From NCBI RefSeq assembly GCF_042657065.1, contig NZ_JBHSNF010000001.1, positions 1,178,001 to 1,242,000 of the forward strand: DNA of 64,000 nucleotides, in the 5' to 3' direction. This document shows, in pieces, positions 1 through 8,792 of this stretch. This stretch comes from Rhodanobacter ginsengisoli (GTDB lineage: Bacteria; Pseudomonadota; Gammaproteobacteria; Xanthomonadales; Rhodanobacteraceae). Below the pieces are notes generated by a model, which saw only the letters and a program-made list of their open reading frames with translations, was not told the DNA's origin and ran no database searches. The stretch's first letter is position 1. Each line of letters opens with the position of its first letter. The position numbers were made by a program, and so were the translations under genes.

Positions 1-309
1 CTGCTCGACGCCGTCGCCCTGCGCGATGCGTTGCGCGAAAGCGCGGGCACGGCCGAAGCGTTCGCCCGCTACGCGCACGTGCGGCGCGACCATCTGCGCA
101 TCTATCACTTCTGGAGCCGCTGGCTGACCCCGCTGTTCCAGTCCGAGCGCGATGGCTGGGCGCGCATGCGCGACCTCGGCTTCCATCCGCTGTCGCGCCT
201 GCCCGGTGGCCGCGGTCAGATGCTGCGCGTGCTGTCCGGCACCCGACGCGGCTGGTTTGGCACGTTCCCGCTGCCGCCCGGTTTCCTGGATGCGCTCGAG
301 GCAAGGTGA
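1..309 (+). CDS. FAD-dependent monooxygenase (UbiH/PheA-type), C-terminal fragment
   Basis: The frame is open from the first base of the window and stops at 307-309, so only the last 102 residues of a longer protein are present. The segment with Arg-Arg-Asp-His-Leu followed by a Trp-Leu-Thr-Pro-Leu-Phe-Gln-Ser motif (about residues 30-52 of the fragment) resembles the helical C-terminus of flavin-dependent aromatic or ubiquinone-pathway monooxygenases. In those proteins it packs behind the FAD and substrate domains. The nucleotide-binding motifs would lie outside the window, so the substrate cannot be judged. The family call rests on pattern memory of this tail only. Confidence 0.55.
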   Translation: MLDAVALRDALRESAGTAEAFARYAHVRRDHLRIYHFWSRWLTPLFQSERDGWARMRDLGFHPLSRLPGGRGQMLRVLSGTRRGWFGTFPLPPGFLDALEAR

Positions 310-338
310 AGCCGGGCGCTGCTCGCGTCCGCCTTCAT

Positions 339-1610
339 CTAGGCTGCCGTGGGATCGTCCGCCGTCATCAGCCGCTGCATCGACTCGGCGTGTGCCTCGA
401 CCGGCTCGGCGGCTGCGGGCGGTTCGCTCAGCGTCGTCTCGACGCGTGAGCCGTTGACCAGGGTGCGGTCGACCGGGCAGCGTTCGGCGATTTCCAGCAG
501 GCGCCGACGCTGGGCGTCGTCGAGCGGCCCCTCGATGGCGATGGTGCGGGTGAACAGGTCGGGGATGTCCGCGTCGGGCTGGCGCATGTGGCCGACCGCC
601 GTGCGGATGCGGCCGACGGGCAGGCCCTTGTGCTCGGCATACAGGCGCAAGGTCATCGTGGTGCAGGCGGCGAGGCCGGCCGAGACCAGGTCGTAGGGGG
701 TCGGGCCGGTGCCGAGGCCGCCGGCGCTGACCGGTTCGTCGGCGAGAAAACGGATGCCGCCGGCGTGGATCGCCAACTGGAAGCGCCCGGCACCGGTTTC
801 CTCGGCCACCACGTCGCCTTGCTGGCCGTGCTCGCGGGACTCCGGCACGGGTTGCAGGTAGCGCGCGGACCAGCTGATGATGATCGACGCGGCATAGTCC
901 ACGTCGGCCTGGCGCGACAGCAGGTGGTCGGCATCGTCGAGCGAGACCAGACTCTTGGGGTAGTGGGCTGCCATGAAGATGCGGCTGGCGTTGTCGACTT
1001 CGACCAGTTCGTCGCGGGGCGCATGCAGGATCAGCAGCGGTCGACCGAGCGCCGCGATGCGGCCGGCCTGGTCGTGCTGCTGCAGATCGTCGATGAAGCT
1101 CTGGCGAATCCGGAACGGCCGTCCGGCCAGCTGCACTTCCGCCTCGCCGTGCTCCTCGATCGCCGCCAGTTCGGCCGGCGTGAACAGCCCGAGCACGTGG
1201 GTCACGTCGAACGGGGCCGCGATGGTGGCGACTGCGCGGATATTCGGCATGTCGCCGGCGGCGGCCAGTGCGGCCGTGCCACCGAGGCTGTGGCCGAGCA
1301 ACAGCGCGGGCGCCATGCCGGCATCGCTCATTGCCTGGTTCGCGGCGACCAGGTCGCGCACGTCGGCACCAAACGTGCTGCCGGCGAATTCGCCGCCACT
1401 GGCACCGAGGCCGGCGAAGTCGAAACGCAGCGTGCCGATGCCGGCACGGGCCAGCGCCCGGCCGATGCGCACGGCCGCCAGATTGTCCTTGCCGCAGGTG
1501 AAGCAGTGCGCCAGCAGCGCCCAGCCGCGCACCGGCGCATCGGGAAGCTCGAGACGGCCGGACAGTCGATAACCCGCCGGGCTGGAAAATTCGAAGACGC
1601 GAGGTGACAT
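339..1610 (-). CDS. Bifunctional alpha/beta hydrolase-OsmC family protein
   Basis: This 423-residue protein fuses two enzymes. Residues 1-250 form an alpha/beta hydrolase with the nucleophile elbow GHSLGG (Ser108), a likely acid Asp200 in APRDE and His229 in DADHL. Residues 265-400 form an OsmC/Ohr-type domain with its two peroxidatic/resolving cysteines, Cys316 (AACTTM) and Cys378 (ERCPVD). OsmC domains reduce organic hydroperoxides in the cytoplasm. The fused hydrolase probably supplies or detoxifies an acyl or ester substrate, which is inference. This fusion is a known recurrent architecture, and length and order fit it. No signal peptide is visible. The gene is monocistronic in appearance, with 236 bp to the SDR gene upstream. 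Confidence 0.9.
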   Translation of the reverse strand: MSPRVFEFSSPAGYRLSGRLELPDAPVRGWALLAHCFTCGKDNLAAVRIGRALARAGIGTLRFDFAGLGASGGEFAGSTFGADVRDLVAANQAMSDAGMAPALLLGHSLGGTAALAAAGDMPNIRAVATIAAPFDVTHVLGLFTPAELAAIEEHGEAEVQLAGRPFRIRQSFIDDLQQHDQAGRIAALGRPLLILHAPRDELVEVDNASRIFMAAHYPKSLVSLDDADHLLSRQADVDYAASIIISWSARYLQPVPESREHGQQGDVVAEETGAGRFQLAIHAGGIRFLADEPVSAGGLGTGPTPYDLVSAGLAACTTMTLRLYAEHKGLPVGRIRTAVGHMRQPDADIPDLFTRTIAIEGPLDDAQRRRLLEIAERCPVDRTLVNGSRVETTLSEPPAAAEPVEAHAESMQRLMTADDPTAA

Positions 1611-1797
1611 GGGGAGGCTCCCTCAATGGCTGATGCCGGGTGCGCGGGGTCTGTCGGCAAGCCCCGCGCCCGCGCCGACGCGGGCGGATCGGGCCGGCCG
1701 ACCCCGCGGTCATCTTATCCCCGGCCGATCGGGTCCGTTGCCGCGCGCGGCCGATTCCATTGGCGAGGACGGGAACTCCGGCCGCGGCGGGACCCAT

Positions 1798-1830
1798 GCG
1801 CCGGCGCACCCGGCATGGGTGCGCCGGCGC
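1798..1830 (-). terminator. Strong hairpin behind the SDR gene
   Basis: A perfect 14-bp GC-rich stem (1798-1811 paired with 1817-1830) closes a 5-base loop (GGCAT), starting 16 bp past the stop of the SDR gene. Neither side has a run of T, so it is a terminator-like or 3'-protecting hairpin rather than a textbook intrinsic terminator. Nothing else is seen in the 236-bp gap 1611-1846. Confidence 0.5.
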
Positions 1831-1846
1831 CGGCAACGACTTCCGG

Positions 1847-2593
1847 TCAGCGCATGCCGCCGCTGGCGTACAGCTGCTCGCCGCTCAGCCAGTACGAGTC
1901 GTCCGAGGCCAGGAAGGTCACGATCGAGGCGATGTCGTTCGGCTGGCCGATGCGGCCCAGCGGGGTCTGCGTGACGGCGCCGGCTTCGAAGTCGGAACCG
2001 ATGAAACCGGCGGTATGGGTGCCTTCGGTTTCCACGATGCCGGGGTTGACCGCATTGACGCGGATCTTGCGCGGCCCGAGCTCCTGCGCGAGCACGCCGG
2101 TAATGCCGTTCACTGCACTCTTGGTGGCGGTGTAGACCGCACTGGCGGGCGGCAGCAGGCGCGACACCAGCGAGCCGACGTTGATGATGCTGGCACCTTC
2201 GCCGAGGTGCCTGGCGGCTGCCTGGGTGACCAGCAGCAGGCCGAGTACGTTGACGTTGAACTGCTTGTGGAAGTGCTCCTCGGTGATCGCCTCCAGCGGC
2301 GCGAACTCGTAGACGCCCGAGTTGTTGACCAGCACGTCCAGCTTGCCGAAGTGCTTGACGGCCGCTTCGACGATGGCCTGGGCGTCGGCCGCCTTCGACA
2401 CGTCGCCCTTGACGGCGACGGCCTTGCCGCCGGCCGCGGCGATCCCGGCGACGATGGCGTCGGCGCCGGCCTTGCTGGACGCGTAGTTGACCACGACGGA
2501 GGCGCCTTCGGCGGCCAGCGATCGGGCGATGGCGGCGCCAATGCCCTTGGATGCGCCGGTGACGAGGGCGACTTTACCTGTGAGTTTGCTCAT
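1847..2593 (-). CDS. SDR family oxidoreductase (FabG-like)
   Basis: Short-chain dehydrogenase/reductase of 248 residues. The Rossmann motif TGASKGIG lies at residues 12-19, followed by a VNNSG variant of the usual NNAG. A catalytic Ser (NVGSLV) and YTATK (Tyr-x-x-x-Lys) complete the active site, and the C-terminus ends near YASGGMR. The enzyme should reduce or oxidise a carbonyl/alcohol with NAD(P)(H) in the cytoplasm; the substrate is unknown. The start at 2593 is chosen because AGGA lies 8 bases upstream and the fold begins at MSKLTGK; a longer in-frame start at 2689 adds 32 residues unlike the family. It is divergent from an ArsR-type regulator, which probably controls it through the shared 116-bp gap. 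Confidence 0.9.
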   Translation of the reverse strand: MSKLTGKVALVTGASKGIGAAIARSLAAEGASVVVNYASSKAGADAIVAGIAAAGGKAVAVKGDVSKAADAQAIVEAAVKHFGKLDVLVNNSGVYEFAPLEAITEEHFHKQFNVNVLGLLLVTQAAARHLGEGASIINVGSLVSRLLPPASAVYTATKSAVNGITGVLAQELGPRKIRVNAVNPGIVETEGTHTAGFIGSDFEAGAVTQTPLGRIGQPNDIASIVTFLASDDSYWLSGEQLYASGGMR

Positions 2594-2654
2594 GACGATG
2601 TCCTGGTGGGTGGGGTGACCTGGGTTGAAATTCCGATGGTTCGAAACTTCCGTG

Positions 2655-2671
2655 GTTCGTAAAGTATGAAC
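2655..2671. promoter_or_regulatory. Candidate operator between SDR and ArsR-type genes
   Basis: The 17-bp sequence reads GTTC-n-TA-nnn-TA-n-GAAC, an imperfect palindrome whose outer GTTC/GAAC arms and inner TA/TA pairs are symmetric. It lies in the divergent intergenic region, 62 bp before the SDR start and 39 bp before the regulator start. That is where an autoregulating winged-helix repressor would bind. The assignment is by position and symmetry only. Confidence 0.4.
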
Positions 2672-2709
2672 TATGGAACTAATAGTCAAGGGCTGCTACC
2701 ATCGATTTC

Positions 2710-3093
2710 ATGAAGCCGCTGATCCATCCATCCATCGACGACATCACCGTGGAGGGCATCCTGCATGCGCTGTCCGATCCGGTGCGCGTGGCGATCTATG
2801 CCGACATGGCCGGTGCCGGCTGCGCGCAGACCTGCTCGACGTTCCTGCAGGTGATCGACCGCTCGATTCCCAAGTCCACGCTGTCGCAGCACTTCCGCAC
2901 GCTGCGCGAGGCCGGGCTGATCCGCAGCGAGCGGCAGGGCGTGGAGATGCTCAACACCACCCGTTGCGCCGAGATCGAGCAGCGCTTTCCCGGGCTGCTC
3001 CCCGCGATCATGAATGCGCAACGCATCCAGCTGGCGGAAAAGGCCCGCGCGGGCAAGCGCCGCCCGGCCAGGAACAAGGCCCCGGCCGGCTAG
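2710..3093 (+). CDS. ArsR-type winged-helix transcriptional regulator
   Basis: A 127-residue protein with an ArsR/HTH_20-like fold. Residues 12-35 contain the usual opening helix (HALSDPVRVAIY), and the recognition helix region reads STLSQHFRTLREAGLI at about residues 57-72. The C-terminal tail is very basic (AGKRRPARNK). It lacks the ELCVCDL metal-binding cysteine motif of arsenic sensors. Cys residues at GCAQTC (about 37-42) exist, but their spacing is not a recognised metal site. Being divergent from the SDR gene, it most likely represses that gene and itself in response to a small electrophile or metabolite, which is inference. Confidence 0.8.
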   Translation: MKPLIHPSIDDITVEGILHALSDPVRVAIYADMAGAGCAQTCSTFLQVIDRSIPKSTLSQHFRTLREAGLIRSERQGVEMLNTTRCAEIEQRFPGLLPAIMNAQRIQLAEKARAGKRRPARNKAPAG

Positions 3094-3352
3094 GCGGTTT
3101 CCCGCGACACGACGAGTCAGCGTTGCGGCCATACATCTTTACGGCAATTTTATGCTTTGCGCGTTGCGCGCTATCCCGTTCTTACGGCCGCTTGCCTAGA
3201 GTGCGCGTCTTCTCCAGGCGAGGCATGCACGGATGTTCTGCAAAGGTTTCCGATCCATTTCATGGCCTGCCCGGCAGCCATCGGCGCGCGTTCCGGAGTA
3301 CGAACCGCCACGCGCCTTCGATGGCCGCTCGCTGCGCGAAGGGAGCTGAGCC

Positions 3353-5230
3353 ATGGAACAACAGCAAAGCAGGGGTCGGCTGGCCGCCCTCGCGCTCGGC
3401 GCCGTCGGCGTCGTCTATGGCGATATCGGCACCAGTCCGCTGTACACCTTGAAGGAGGTGTTCGGCCCGCATGGCGTGGCGGCGACGCCGGCCAACGTGC
3501 TGGGCGCGCTGAGCCTGGTGTTCTGGTCGCTGATCATCGTGGTGTCGCTGAAGTATCTGCTGTTCATCATGCGCGCCGACAACAAGGGCGAGGGCGGCAT
3601 CATGGCGCTGATGGCGCTGGCCCAGCGCAGTGTCCGCGACGTGCCCCGGTTGCGCCTGATCATCATCATGCTCGGCATCTTCGGCGCGGCATTGTTCTAC
3701 GGCGACGGCGTGATCACGCCGGCGATCTCGGTGCTGTCGGCGGTGGAGGGGCTCGAGGTGGCCGCGCCCACCCTGCAGCGCTACGTGGTGCCGATCACCG
3801 TGGGCGTGATCGTGTCGCTGTTCTGGCTGCAGCGCCATGGCACCGAGCGGATCGGCGCGGTGTTCGGGCCGGTCTGCGTGGTCTGGTTCCTCAGCATCGC
3901 CAGTCTCGGCGTGGTGGGCATCGCCCACCATCCGGAAGTGCTGCGCGCACTGAATCCGTACTACGGCGTGGCGTTCTTCCTGCGCAATCATGCCGAGGCG
4001 TTCTTCGCACTGGGTGCGGTGGTGCTGGCGGTGACGGGTACCGAGGCGCTGTATGCGGACATGGGCCACTTCGGCAAGACGCCGATCCGGCTGGCCTGGT
4101 TCAATTTCGTGCTGCCGGCGCTGGTGCTCAATTACTTCGGGCAGGGCGCGCTGGTGCTGCACGATCCGTCGGCGGTGGCCAACCCGTTCTATCACCTGGT
4201 GCCGCGGGCATTGCTGTATCCGATGATCGCGCTGGCCACGGCGGCCACGGTGATCGCCTCGCAGGCGGTGATCTCCGGTGCGTTCTCGATGACCCGCGAG
4301 GCGATGCAGCTGGGCTACGTGCCGCGCATGCGCGTGGTGCATACCTCGCACGAGATGTCGGGGCAGGTGTTCGTGCCGTGGGTCAACCGCGTGCTGCTGA
4401 TACTGATCGTTTGCGCGGTGCTCGGCTTCCGTTCGTCGGACAACCTCGGCTCCGCCTATGGCATCGCGGTGACCGGCACGATGGTGATCACCACGTTGCT
4501 GGCACTCATCGTGGCCCGCTATCAGTGGCGCTGGAGCCGGCTTGCGGTGGCGGCGACGGGAATCGGGCTGCTCACCGTGGACATGGCGTTTTTCGGTGCC
4601 AATATCATCAAGGTCGAGTCGGGCGGCTGGTTTCCGCTGGCCCTGGGCGGGGTGGTGTTCCTGTTGATGACGACGTGGCGACGCGGTCGCGTGCTGGTCA
4701 TGCGCGAGATGCAGCAGAGCGGCCTGGCACTGTCGCCGTTCATCGCCAATTTGCGCACGCACCCGCCGATGCGGGTGGCCGGTACCGCGGTGTTCCTGAC
4801 TGCCGATGCCGGGCTGGTGCCGCATTCGCTGCTGCATAACCTGAAGCACAACAAGGTGTTGCACCAGCGCAACGTGCTGCTGACGGTGGAAACCCTCGAC
4901 ACACCGCGTTCCGAACCGCAGGAGCAGGTCGAGTGGACGGAGCTCGCGGACGGCTTCGCGCAGATGCGCCTGCGCTTCGGCTTTGACGAGGATCCGGATG
5001 TGCCGGCCCGGCTGACCCGGCTCGGTCACGACGGCATGAACTTCGACCTGATGGACACCACGTTCTTCATTTCGCGCGAGAGCATCGTGCCGGGCGCACA
5101 CCGGCCCGGCATGGCCCTGTGGCGCAACCGGCTGTTCGTGTTCATGGCGCGCAATGCCAGGGCGGCCACCGCGTTCTTCCAGATTCCCGGCAACCGCATC
5201 ATCGAGCTGGGTGCCCAGGTGGCGATCTGA
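3353..5230 (+). CDS. kup: Low-affinity K+ uptake protein Kup
   Basis: A 625-residue potassium:proton symporter of the KUP/HAK/KT family in the inner membrane. The diagnostic N-terminal signature GDIGTSPLYTLKEVFG lies at residues 23-38, twelve hydrophobic segments span roughly residues 12-430, and a cytoplasmic C-terminal domain follows. Length matches the family (about 620-630). A GGGAG ribosome-binding site precedes the ATG. The next two genes encode a KdpD-like kinase and a KdpE-like regulator. No kdpFABC is present in the window, so this sensor pair may control kup. Nothing recognisable lies in the 259-bp upstream region apart from AT-richer stretches near 3125-3160. Confidence 0.96.
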   Translation: MEQQQSRGRLAALALGAVGVVYGDIGTSPLYTLKEVFGPHGVAATPANVLGALSLVFWSLIIVVSLKYLLFIMRADNKGEGGIMALMALAQRSVRDVPRLRLIIIMLGIFGAALFYGDGVITPAISVLSAVEGLEVAAPTLQRYVVPITVGVIVSLFWLQRHGTERIGAVFGPVCVVWFLSIASLGVVGIAHHPEVLRALNPYYGVAFFLRNHAEAFFALGAVVLAVTGTEALYADMGHFGKTPIRLAWFNFVLPALVLNYFGQGALVLHDPSAVANPFYHLVPRALLYPMIALATAATVIASQAVISGAFSMTREAMQLGYVPRMRVVHTSHEMSGQVFVPWVNRVLLILIVCAVLGFRSSDNLGSAYGIAVTGTMVITTLLALIVARYQWRWSRLAVAATGIGLLTVDMAFFGANIIKVESGGWFPLALGGVVFLLMTTWRRGRVLVMREMQQSGLALSPFIANLRTHPPMRVAGTAVFLTADAGLVPHSLLHNLKHNKVLHQRNVLLTVETLDTPRSEPQEQVEWTELADGFAQMRLRFGFDEDPDVPARLTRLGHDGMNFDLMDTTFFISRESIVPGAHRPGMALWRNRLFVFMARNARAATAFFQIPGNRIIELGAQVAI

Positions 5231-5302
5231 GCCGATGGCGACCGGCCCGGCGCGAGCGACCCGGATGCATTAACGTGTGCCCACCCGACCCGGTAGCCAG
5301 GC

Positions 5303-6835
5303 ATGTCCGATTCAACGCGTCCCCATGCGAAGTGGCCGGCAAACAGGGATTACCTGTTTGCCACCGGCGTGGTGCTGCTCGGGTTCGCCGCGGCGTTCGC
5401 CGCGGCCCGGTACCTGTCGACGGCCAATCTTGCGCTGATCCTGCTGACGGCGGTGCTGGCGGTGGCGGTGCGCACTCGCATGAGCGTGGCCGTCTATACG
5501 GCGGTGCTGTGTTTCCTTGGCTACAACTTCTTCTTTACCCCGCCGCGCTACACCCTGGTCATTGCCGACGCCGACGATGTGCTGGCGGTGTGCCTGTTCC
5601 TGGTGGTGGCTCTGGTGTGCAGCCGGCTGGCGACCCGGTTGGCCAGCCAGGTGGATTCGTTGCGGCTGGCGCAGGCGCGTGCGGCGGCACTGCTCAGCCT
5701 CGGCCAGCGGCTGGCGGCCAGCAACGATGCGCAGAGCATCCGCAGCATAGGTGCGGAGGCGATGGCACAGGCGCTCGCCGCGCGCGTGGCGATGGTGGTG
5801 CGCAACGCCGACGGTGGGCTGGAGGCGGTCGGCCCTGTGCCGCCGGGTTGGTCGCCCGCCGGGATGGATCTCGCCGCTGCGGATTTTGCCGAGCAGCACA
5901 CGGTACCGGCCGGCGCAGGGACGCCGTATGAGTCCGATGCCGGCGCATGGGTGCTGCCGCTGGGCACGGACGACCATCGGCACGGCGTCGTCGCGCTGAT
6001 GCTGGACGCCGATGCAGATGGCGCCGATGAGGGGCGCCGCGGCCTGGCCGTGGCGATGGCCCAGGACATCGGCCTGGCGCTGGAGCGGTCGCGGCTGGCG
6101 GAGGCACTGGAGGACGCGCGCGTGCAGGGCGAGACCGAACGCCTGCGCAGCGCGCTGCTGTCGTCGGTGTCGCATGACCTGCGTTCGCCCCTGGCGGCCA
6201 TGATCGGTTCCGCCGGCACGCTGGCCAGCTACGAGCAGCAGCTGTCGCCGGAGGAGCGTCAGCAATTGATGCAGTCGATTCTCGATGAAGGCCAGCGGCT
6301 GGATCGCTATATCCAGAACCTGCTGGACATGACTCGTCTCGGCCACGGCGCGCTGAAGCTCAACCGCGATTGGGTCGATGCCAATGAGGTCGTGCTGGCG
6401 GCGGTGAACCGGGTGCGCAAGTTCCATCCCGATCTGCCCGTCGAAACCTCGTTCCTGCATGACACCGTGCTGCTCTACGTGCATCCGGCCCTGATCGAGC
6501 AGGCGCTGTTCAATATCCTGGAAAACGCCGCGCATTTTTCCCCGCCGGGCGAGTCGGTGCAGGTGCGCGTCGACGAGGTGGATGGCCAGTTGCGGATCGA
6601 GGTCGTCGATCACGGTCCGGGAATCCCCACGGAGGAACGGGCACGGATCTTCGACACGTTCTATTCGGTCGCGCGCGGCGACAGCGGCAGGAAAGGTACC
6701 GGACTCGGCCTGTCGATCTGTCGCGGCATGGTCGGTGCGCATGGCGGCAGTGTCGAGGCCTTGCCAGGCGAGGGCGGTGGCACCACGATCCGCGTCATGC
6801 TGCCCTTGCCGCCCATGCCGGAGCCCGGCCCATGA
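5303..6835 (+). CDS. KdpD-like sensor histidine kinase lacking the KdpD/USP N-terminus
   Basis: A 510-residue membrane histidine kinase. It starts directly with the DUF4118 four-helix membrane domain of KdpD (about residues 17-105, including the YNFFFTPP loop). A GAF-like domain (about 125-265), a HisKA phosphoacceptor with His291 in SVSHDLRSPLAAM, and a HATPase_c domain with N (ILENAAHFSPPG), G1 (DHGPGIP) and G2 (GTGLGLSI) boxes follow. Full-length KdpD is about 890 residues and carries an N-terminal KdpD domain plus USP domain, both absent here. The stop overlaps the next start as ATGA, so it is translationally coupled to the regulator. With kup 72 bp upstream, a role in potassium or turgor sensing is likely. 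Confidence 0.9.
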   Translation: MSDSTRPHAKWPANRDYLFATGVVLLGFAAAFAAARYLSTANLALILLTAVLAVAVRTRMSVAVYTAVLCFLGYNFFFTPPRYTLVIADADDVLAVCLFLVVALVCSRLATRLASQVDSLRLAQARAAALLSLGQRLAASNDAQSIRSIGAEAMAQALAARVAMVVRNADGGLEAVGPVPPGWSPAGMDLAAADFAEQHTVPAGAGTPYESDAGAWVLPLGTDDHRHGVVALMLDADADGADEGRRGLAVAMAQDIGLALERSRLAEALEDARVQGETERLRSALLSSVSHDLRSPLAAMIGSAGTLASYEQQLSPEERQQLMQSILDEGQRLDRYIQNLLDMTRLGHGALKLNRDWVDANEVVLAAVNRVRKFHPDLPVETSFLHDTVLLYVHPALIEQALFNILENAAHFSPPGESVQVRVDEVDGQLRIEVVDHGPGIPTEERARIFDTFYSVARGDSGRKGTGLGLSICRGMVGAHGGSVEALPGEGGGTTIRVMLPLPPMPEPGP

Positions 6836-7545
6836 ATGCCTCGGCACCGCGCGTCCTGGTGATCGACGACGAGATGCAGATTCGTCGCTTCCTCGATATC
6901 GGTCTGCGCGCCGAGGGCTACCACGTGCTGCAGGCTGCCACCGCGGCCGAAGGCCTGGCGCTGGCCGCGACGCAGTCGCCCGACCTGGTGATCCTGGACC
7001 TGGGACTGCCTGACCGCGAGGGTCACGAGGTGCTGGCCGAGCTGCGCCAATGGAGCACGGTGCCGGTACTGATGCTGTCCGTGCGCGACGCGGAACGCGA
7101 AAAGGTGCGTGCGCTGGACAACGGCGCCAACGACTACGTGACCAAGCCGTTCGGCATCCAGGAACTGATGGCGCGTGTGCGCGCCCTGCTGCGCACGCGG
7201 GCGACCGCCAGCGTCGGCGGGATGACGCCGCGCTACGACGATGGCCATCTCAGCGTGGACCTGGCGCGGCGCGAGGTGGCGCTCGACGGCACGCCGCTCG
7301 CGTTGACCCGCAAGGAGTACGCGGTGCTTGCCCTGCTGCTCGGTCATTCCGGGCGGGTGGTGAGCCAGCAGCAACTGCTGCGCGAGGTGTGGGGCGCGAC
7401 CCATGTGCAGGACACCCACTACCTGCGCATCGTGGTGGGCCGGCTGCGGCAGAAGCTCGGCGACGATCCGGCAGCGCCGCGCTGGTTGAAGACCGAGCCG
7501 GGGGTCGGCTACCGTTTCGTGGGCGTCAGCGGCGCGGCGGAGTAG
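6832..7545 (+). CDS. KdpE-like OmpR-family response regulator
   Basis: A 237-residue two-domain response regulator. The receiver domain (about 7-120) has acidic residues IDDE, phosphoacceptor Asp56 in VILDLGLP and the Lys of VTKPFG. The OmpR/PhoB winged helix occupies about 138-232 and ends in the KTEPGVGYRF wing typical of KdpE. It overlaps the kinase gene by 4 bp and should receive phosphate from it. Resemblance to KdpE is clear, but the usual kdpFABC target operon is not nearby. Regulation of kup or other potassium genes is the inference from context. Confidence 0.92.
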   Translation: MNASAPRVLVIDDEMQIRRFLDIGLRAEGYHVLQAATAAEGLALAATQSPDLVILDLGLPDREGHEVLAELRQWSTVPVLMLSVRDAEREKVRALDNGANDYVTKPFGIQELMARVRALLRTRATASVGGMTPRYDDGHLSVDLARREVALDGTPLALTRKEYAVLALLLGHSGRVVSQQQLLREVWGATHVQDTHYLRIVVGRLRQKLGDDPAAPRWLKTEPGVGYRFVGVSGAAE

Positions 7546-7587
7546 CCCGCACCGGGGCGGCACCGGCAAATACGAGGTGGTCGATCC

Positions 7588-7902
7588 ATGAACGATGGCT
7601 ACACCTGCCTGTGGGAGTTCACCGTCGCGCAGGCCGCGCGCGCCGAGTTCGAGCGGCACTATGGCGAGGATGGCAGCTGGGTTCGGCTGTTTCGCCAGTC
7701 ACCCGGATTCATCGGCACGATCCTGCTGCGCGACCGGAATGTGGAAGGCCGTTACCTCACGGTCGATCGCTGGCGAAGCGAAGCGGCCTATCGCGCGTTT
7801 CGAACCGATTTCGCGCCGCAGTACCATCAGCTCGACATCGCCTGCGAGCGACTGACCGAAACCGAAACGTCGCTGGGCGAATTCCACGAGAGCGTTGCCT
7901 GA
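7588..7902 (+). CDS. Antibiotic biosynthesis monooxygenase (ABM) domain protein
   Basis: A 104-residue single-domain protein of the dimeric alpha-beta barrel (ABM/LsrG-like) superfamily. It starts with an aromatic beta strand (YTCLWEFTV), has a helix around FERHYGEDGSW and a central GFIGTILLRD strand, and ends with the DRWRSEAAYRAF motif common in this fold. Members are cofactor-free monooxygenases or heme/quinone-binding proteins; the substrate cannot be inferred. It sits 42 bp behind kdpE on the same strand and may be transcribed with it. The next gene is on the opposite strand. Confidence 0.75.
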   Translation: MNDGYTCLWEFTVAQAARAEFERHYGEDGSWVRLFRQSPGFIGTILLRDRNVEGRYLTVDRWRSEAAYRAFRTDFAPQYHQLDIACERLTETETSLGEFHESVA

Positions 7903-8069
7903 CCGATTGCCCGAGCGGAGACGTGGAGCGGGTCGGCATCCCGCCACGGGCTCGACGGGGCATCACGTCCGCGGGCGATTCGTATCCGCACGGTTGTTGC
8001 CTCGCCCGGCATCGGCCACCCGTCGGCGCACGCCATGCGACGTGGAGACCCCGACCCGGCTCGCCGCGT

Positions 8070-8699
8070 TCAGCCCGCCCACCACTCGTCCAGTTGCTGA
8101 TCGAGCCATTTCGCCATGCGGGCGTGTCGATCGGCATCGGCGTGGCGCGGCAGGGGCGAGGCATCGCCGAAATGGGCGTTCAGCCGGTCGACCAGGGCAG
8201 CATTCCACTCGGGATGAAACTGGATGCCGAGATAGTGCGTGCCGAGCGCGAACATCTGCTGCGGGCACCCTTCGCTCGAGGCCAGCGAGCGGGCGCCCGG
8301 CGGCAGGGTGAAGCTGTCCTCGTGCCATTGCAGGGCATCGAGTGCGCTGCCGTCGGCGAAGTCGATGCGGGTCCATCCGGTCTCGGGGCGGTCAAGCGGC
8401 TGGATTCGGCCGCCCAGGGCGTCGGCCAGCAACTGCGCGCCGAGGCAGATGCCGAGTACCGGCACGTCATCGGCGATCCGCTCGCGCAACCAGGCGCGTT
8501 CGTGCTGCAGCCACGCGGGGGGATCGTTGACGGCAAACGGACCGCCGAGCAGCACGCACGGGTGATGCACCGCCGACGGCAACTCGCCGAGATCCGCGCG
8601 ATGCACCTCCAGCGCGATGCCGTGCCGGTCAGCCCATGCACCGATCTCGCCGACGCCTTCGGCGGGATGGTGCTGCACGATGATCAATCGTCGGGTCAT
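8070..8699 (-). CDS. Class I glutamine amidotransferase (GMP synthase-like domain)
   Basis: A 209-residue stand-alone glutaminase-type protein. The nucleophile elbow is GICLGAQ (Cys85) and the partner residues appear in QFHPEW (His162, Glu164), giving the full Cys-His-Glu triad. Stand-alone members of this COG0518 group are often of unknown target, and some hydrolyse gamma-glutamyl conjugates. The start at 8699 (MTRRLIIVQHH) is chosen because the fold begins there; the longer frame to 8789 adds 30 basic residues of no family likeness. It is the last gene of a minus-strand run behind the MFS transporter, with 93 bp between them. Confidence 0.88.
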   Translation of the reverse strand: MTRRLIIVQHHPAEGVGEIGAWADRHGIALEVHRADLGELPSAVHHPCVLLGGPFAVNDPPAWLQHERAWLRERIADDVPVLGICLGAQLLADALGGRIQPLDRPETGWTRIDFADGSALDALQWHEDSFTLPPGARSLASSEGCPQQMFALGTHYLGIQFHPEWNAALVDRLNAHFGDASPLPRHADADRHARMAKWLDQQLDEWWAG

Positions 8700-8792
8700 G
8701 GCGGGCCTGGGTTGTCGGCGGCGTTTCGCCGAACTGGCGTGTGGCTCGCCGCGTGAGTGTCCGCAAGCGGTTGCCGTGGGTCCGGACAAAGT

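Noticed and set aside
3260..5101. A 613-codon open frame antisense to kup, and similar long antisense frames opposite mutS, alaS, ppk and the TonB receptors.
   Set aside because: High GC content keeps antisense frames open. The translations are rich in His, Arg and Gln, lack any family motif and mirror real genes on the other strand.
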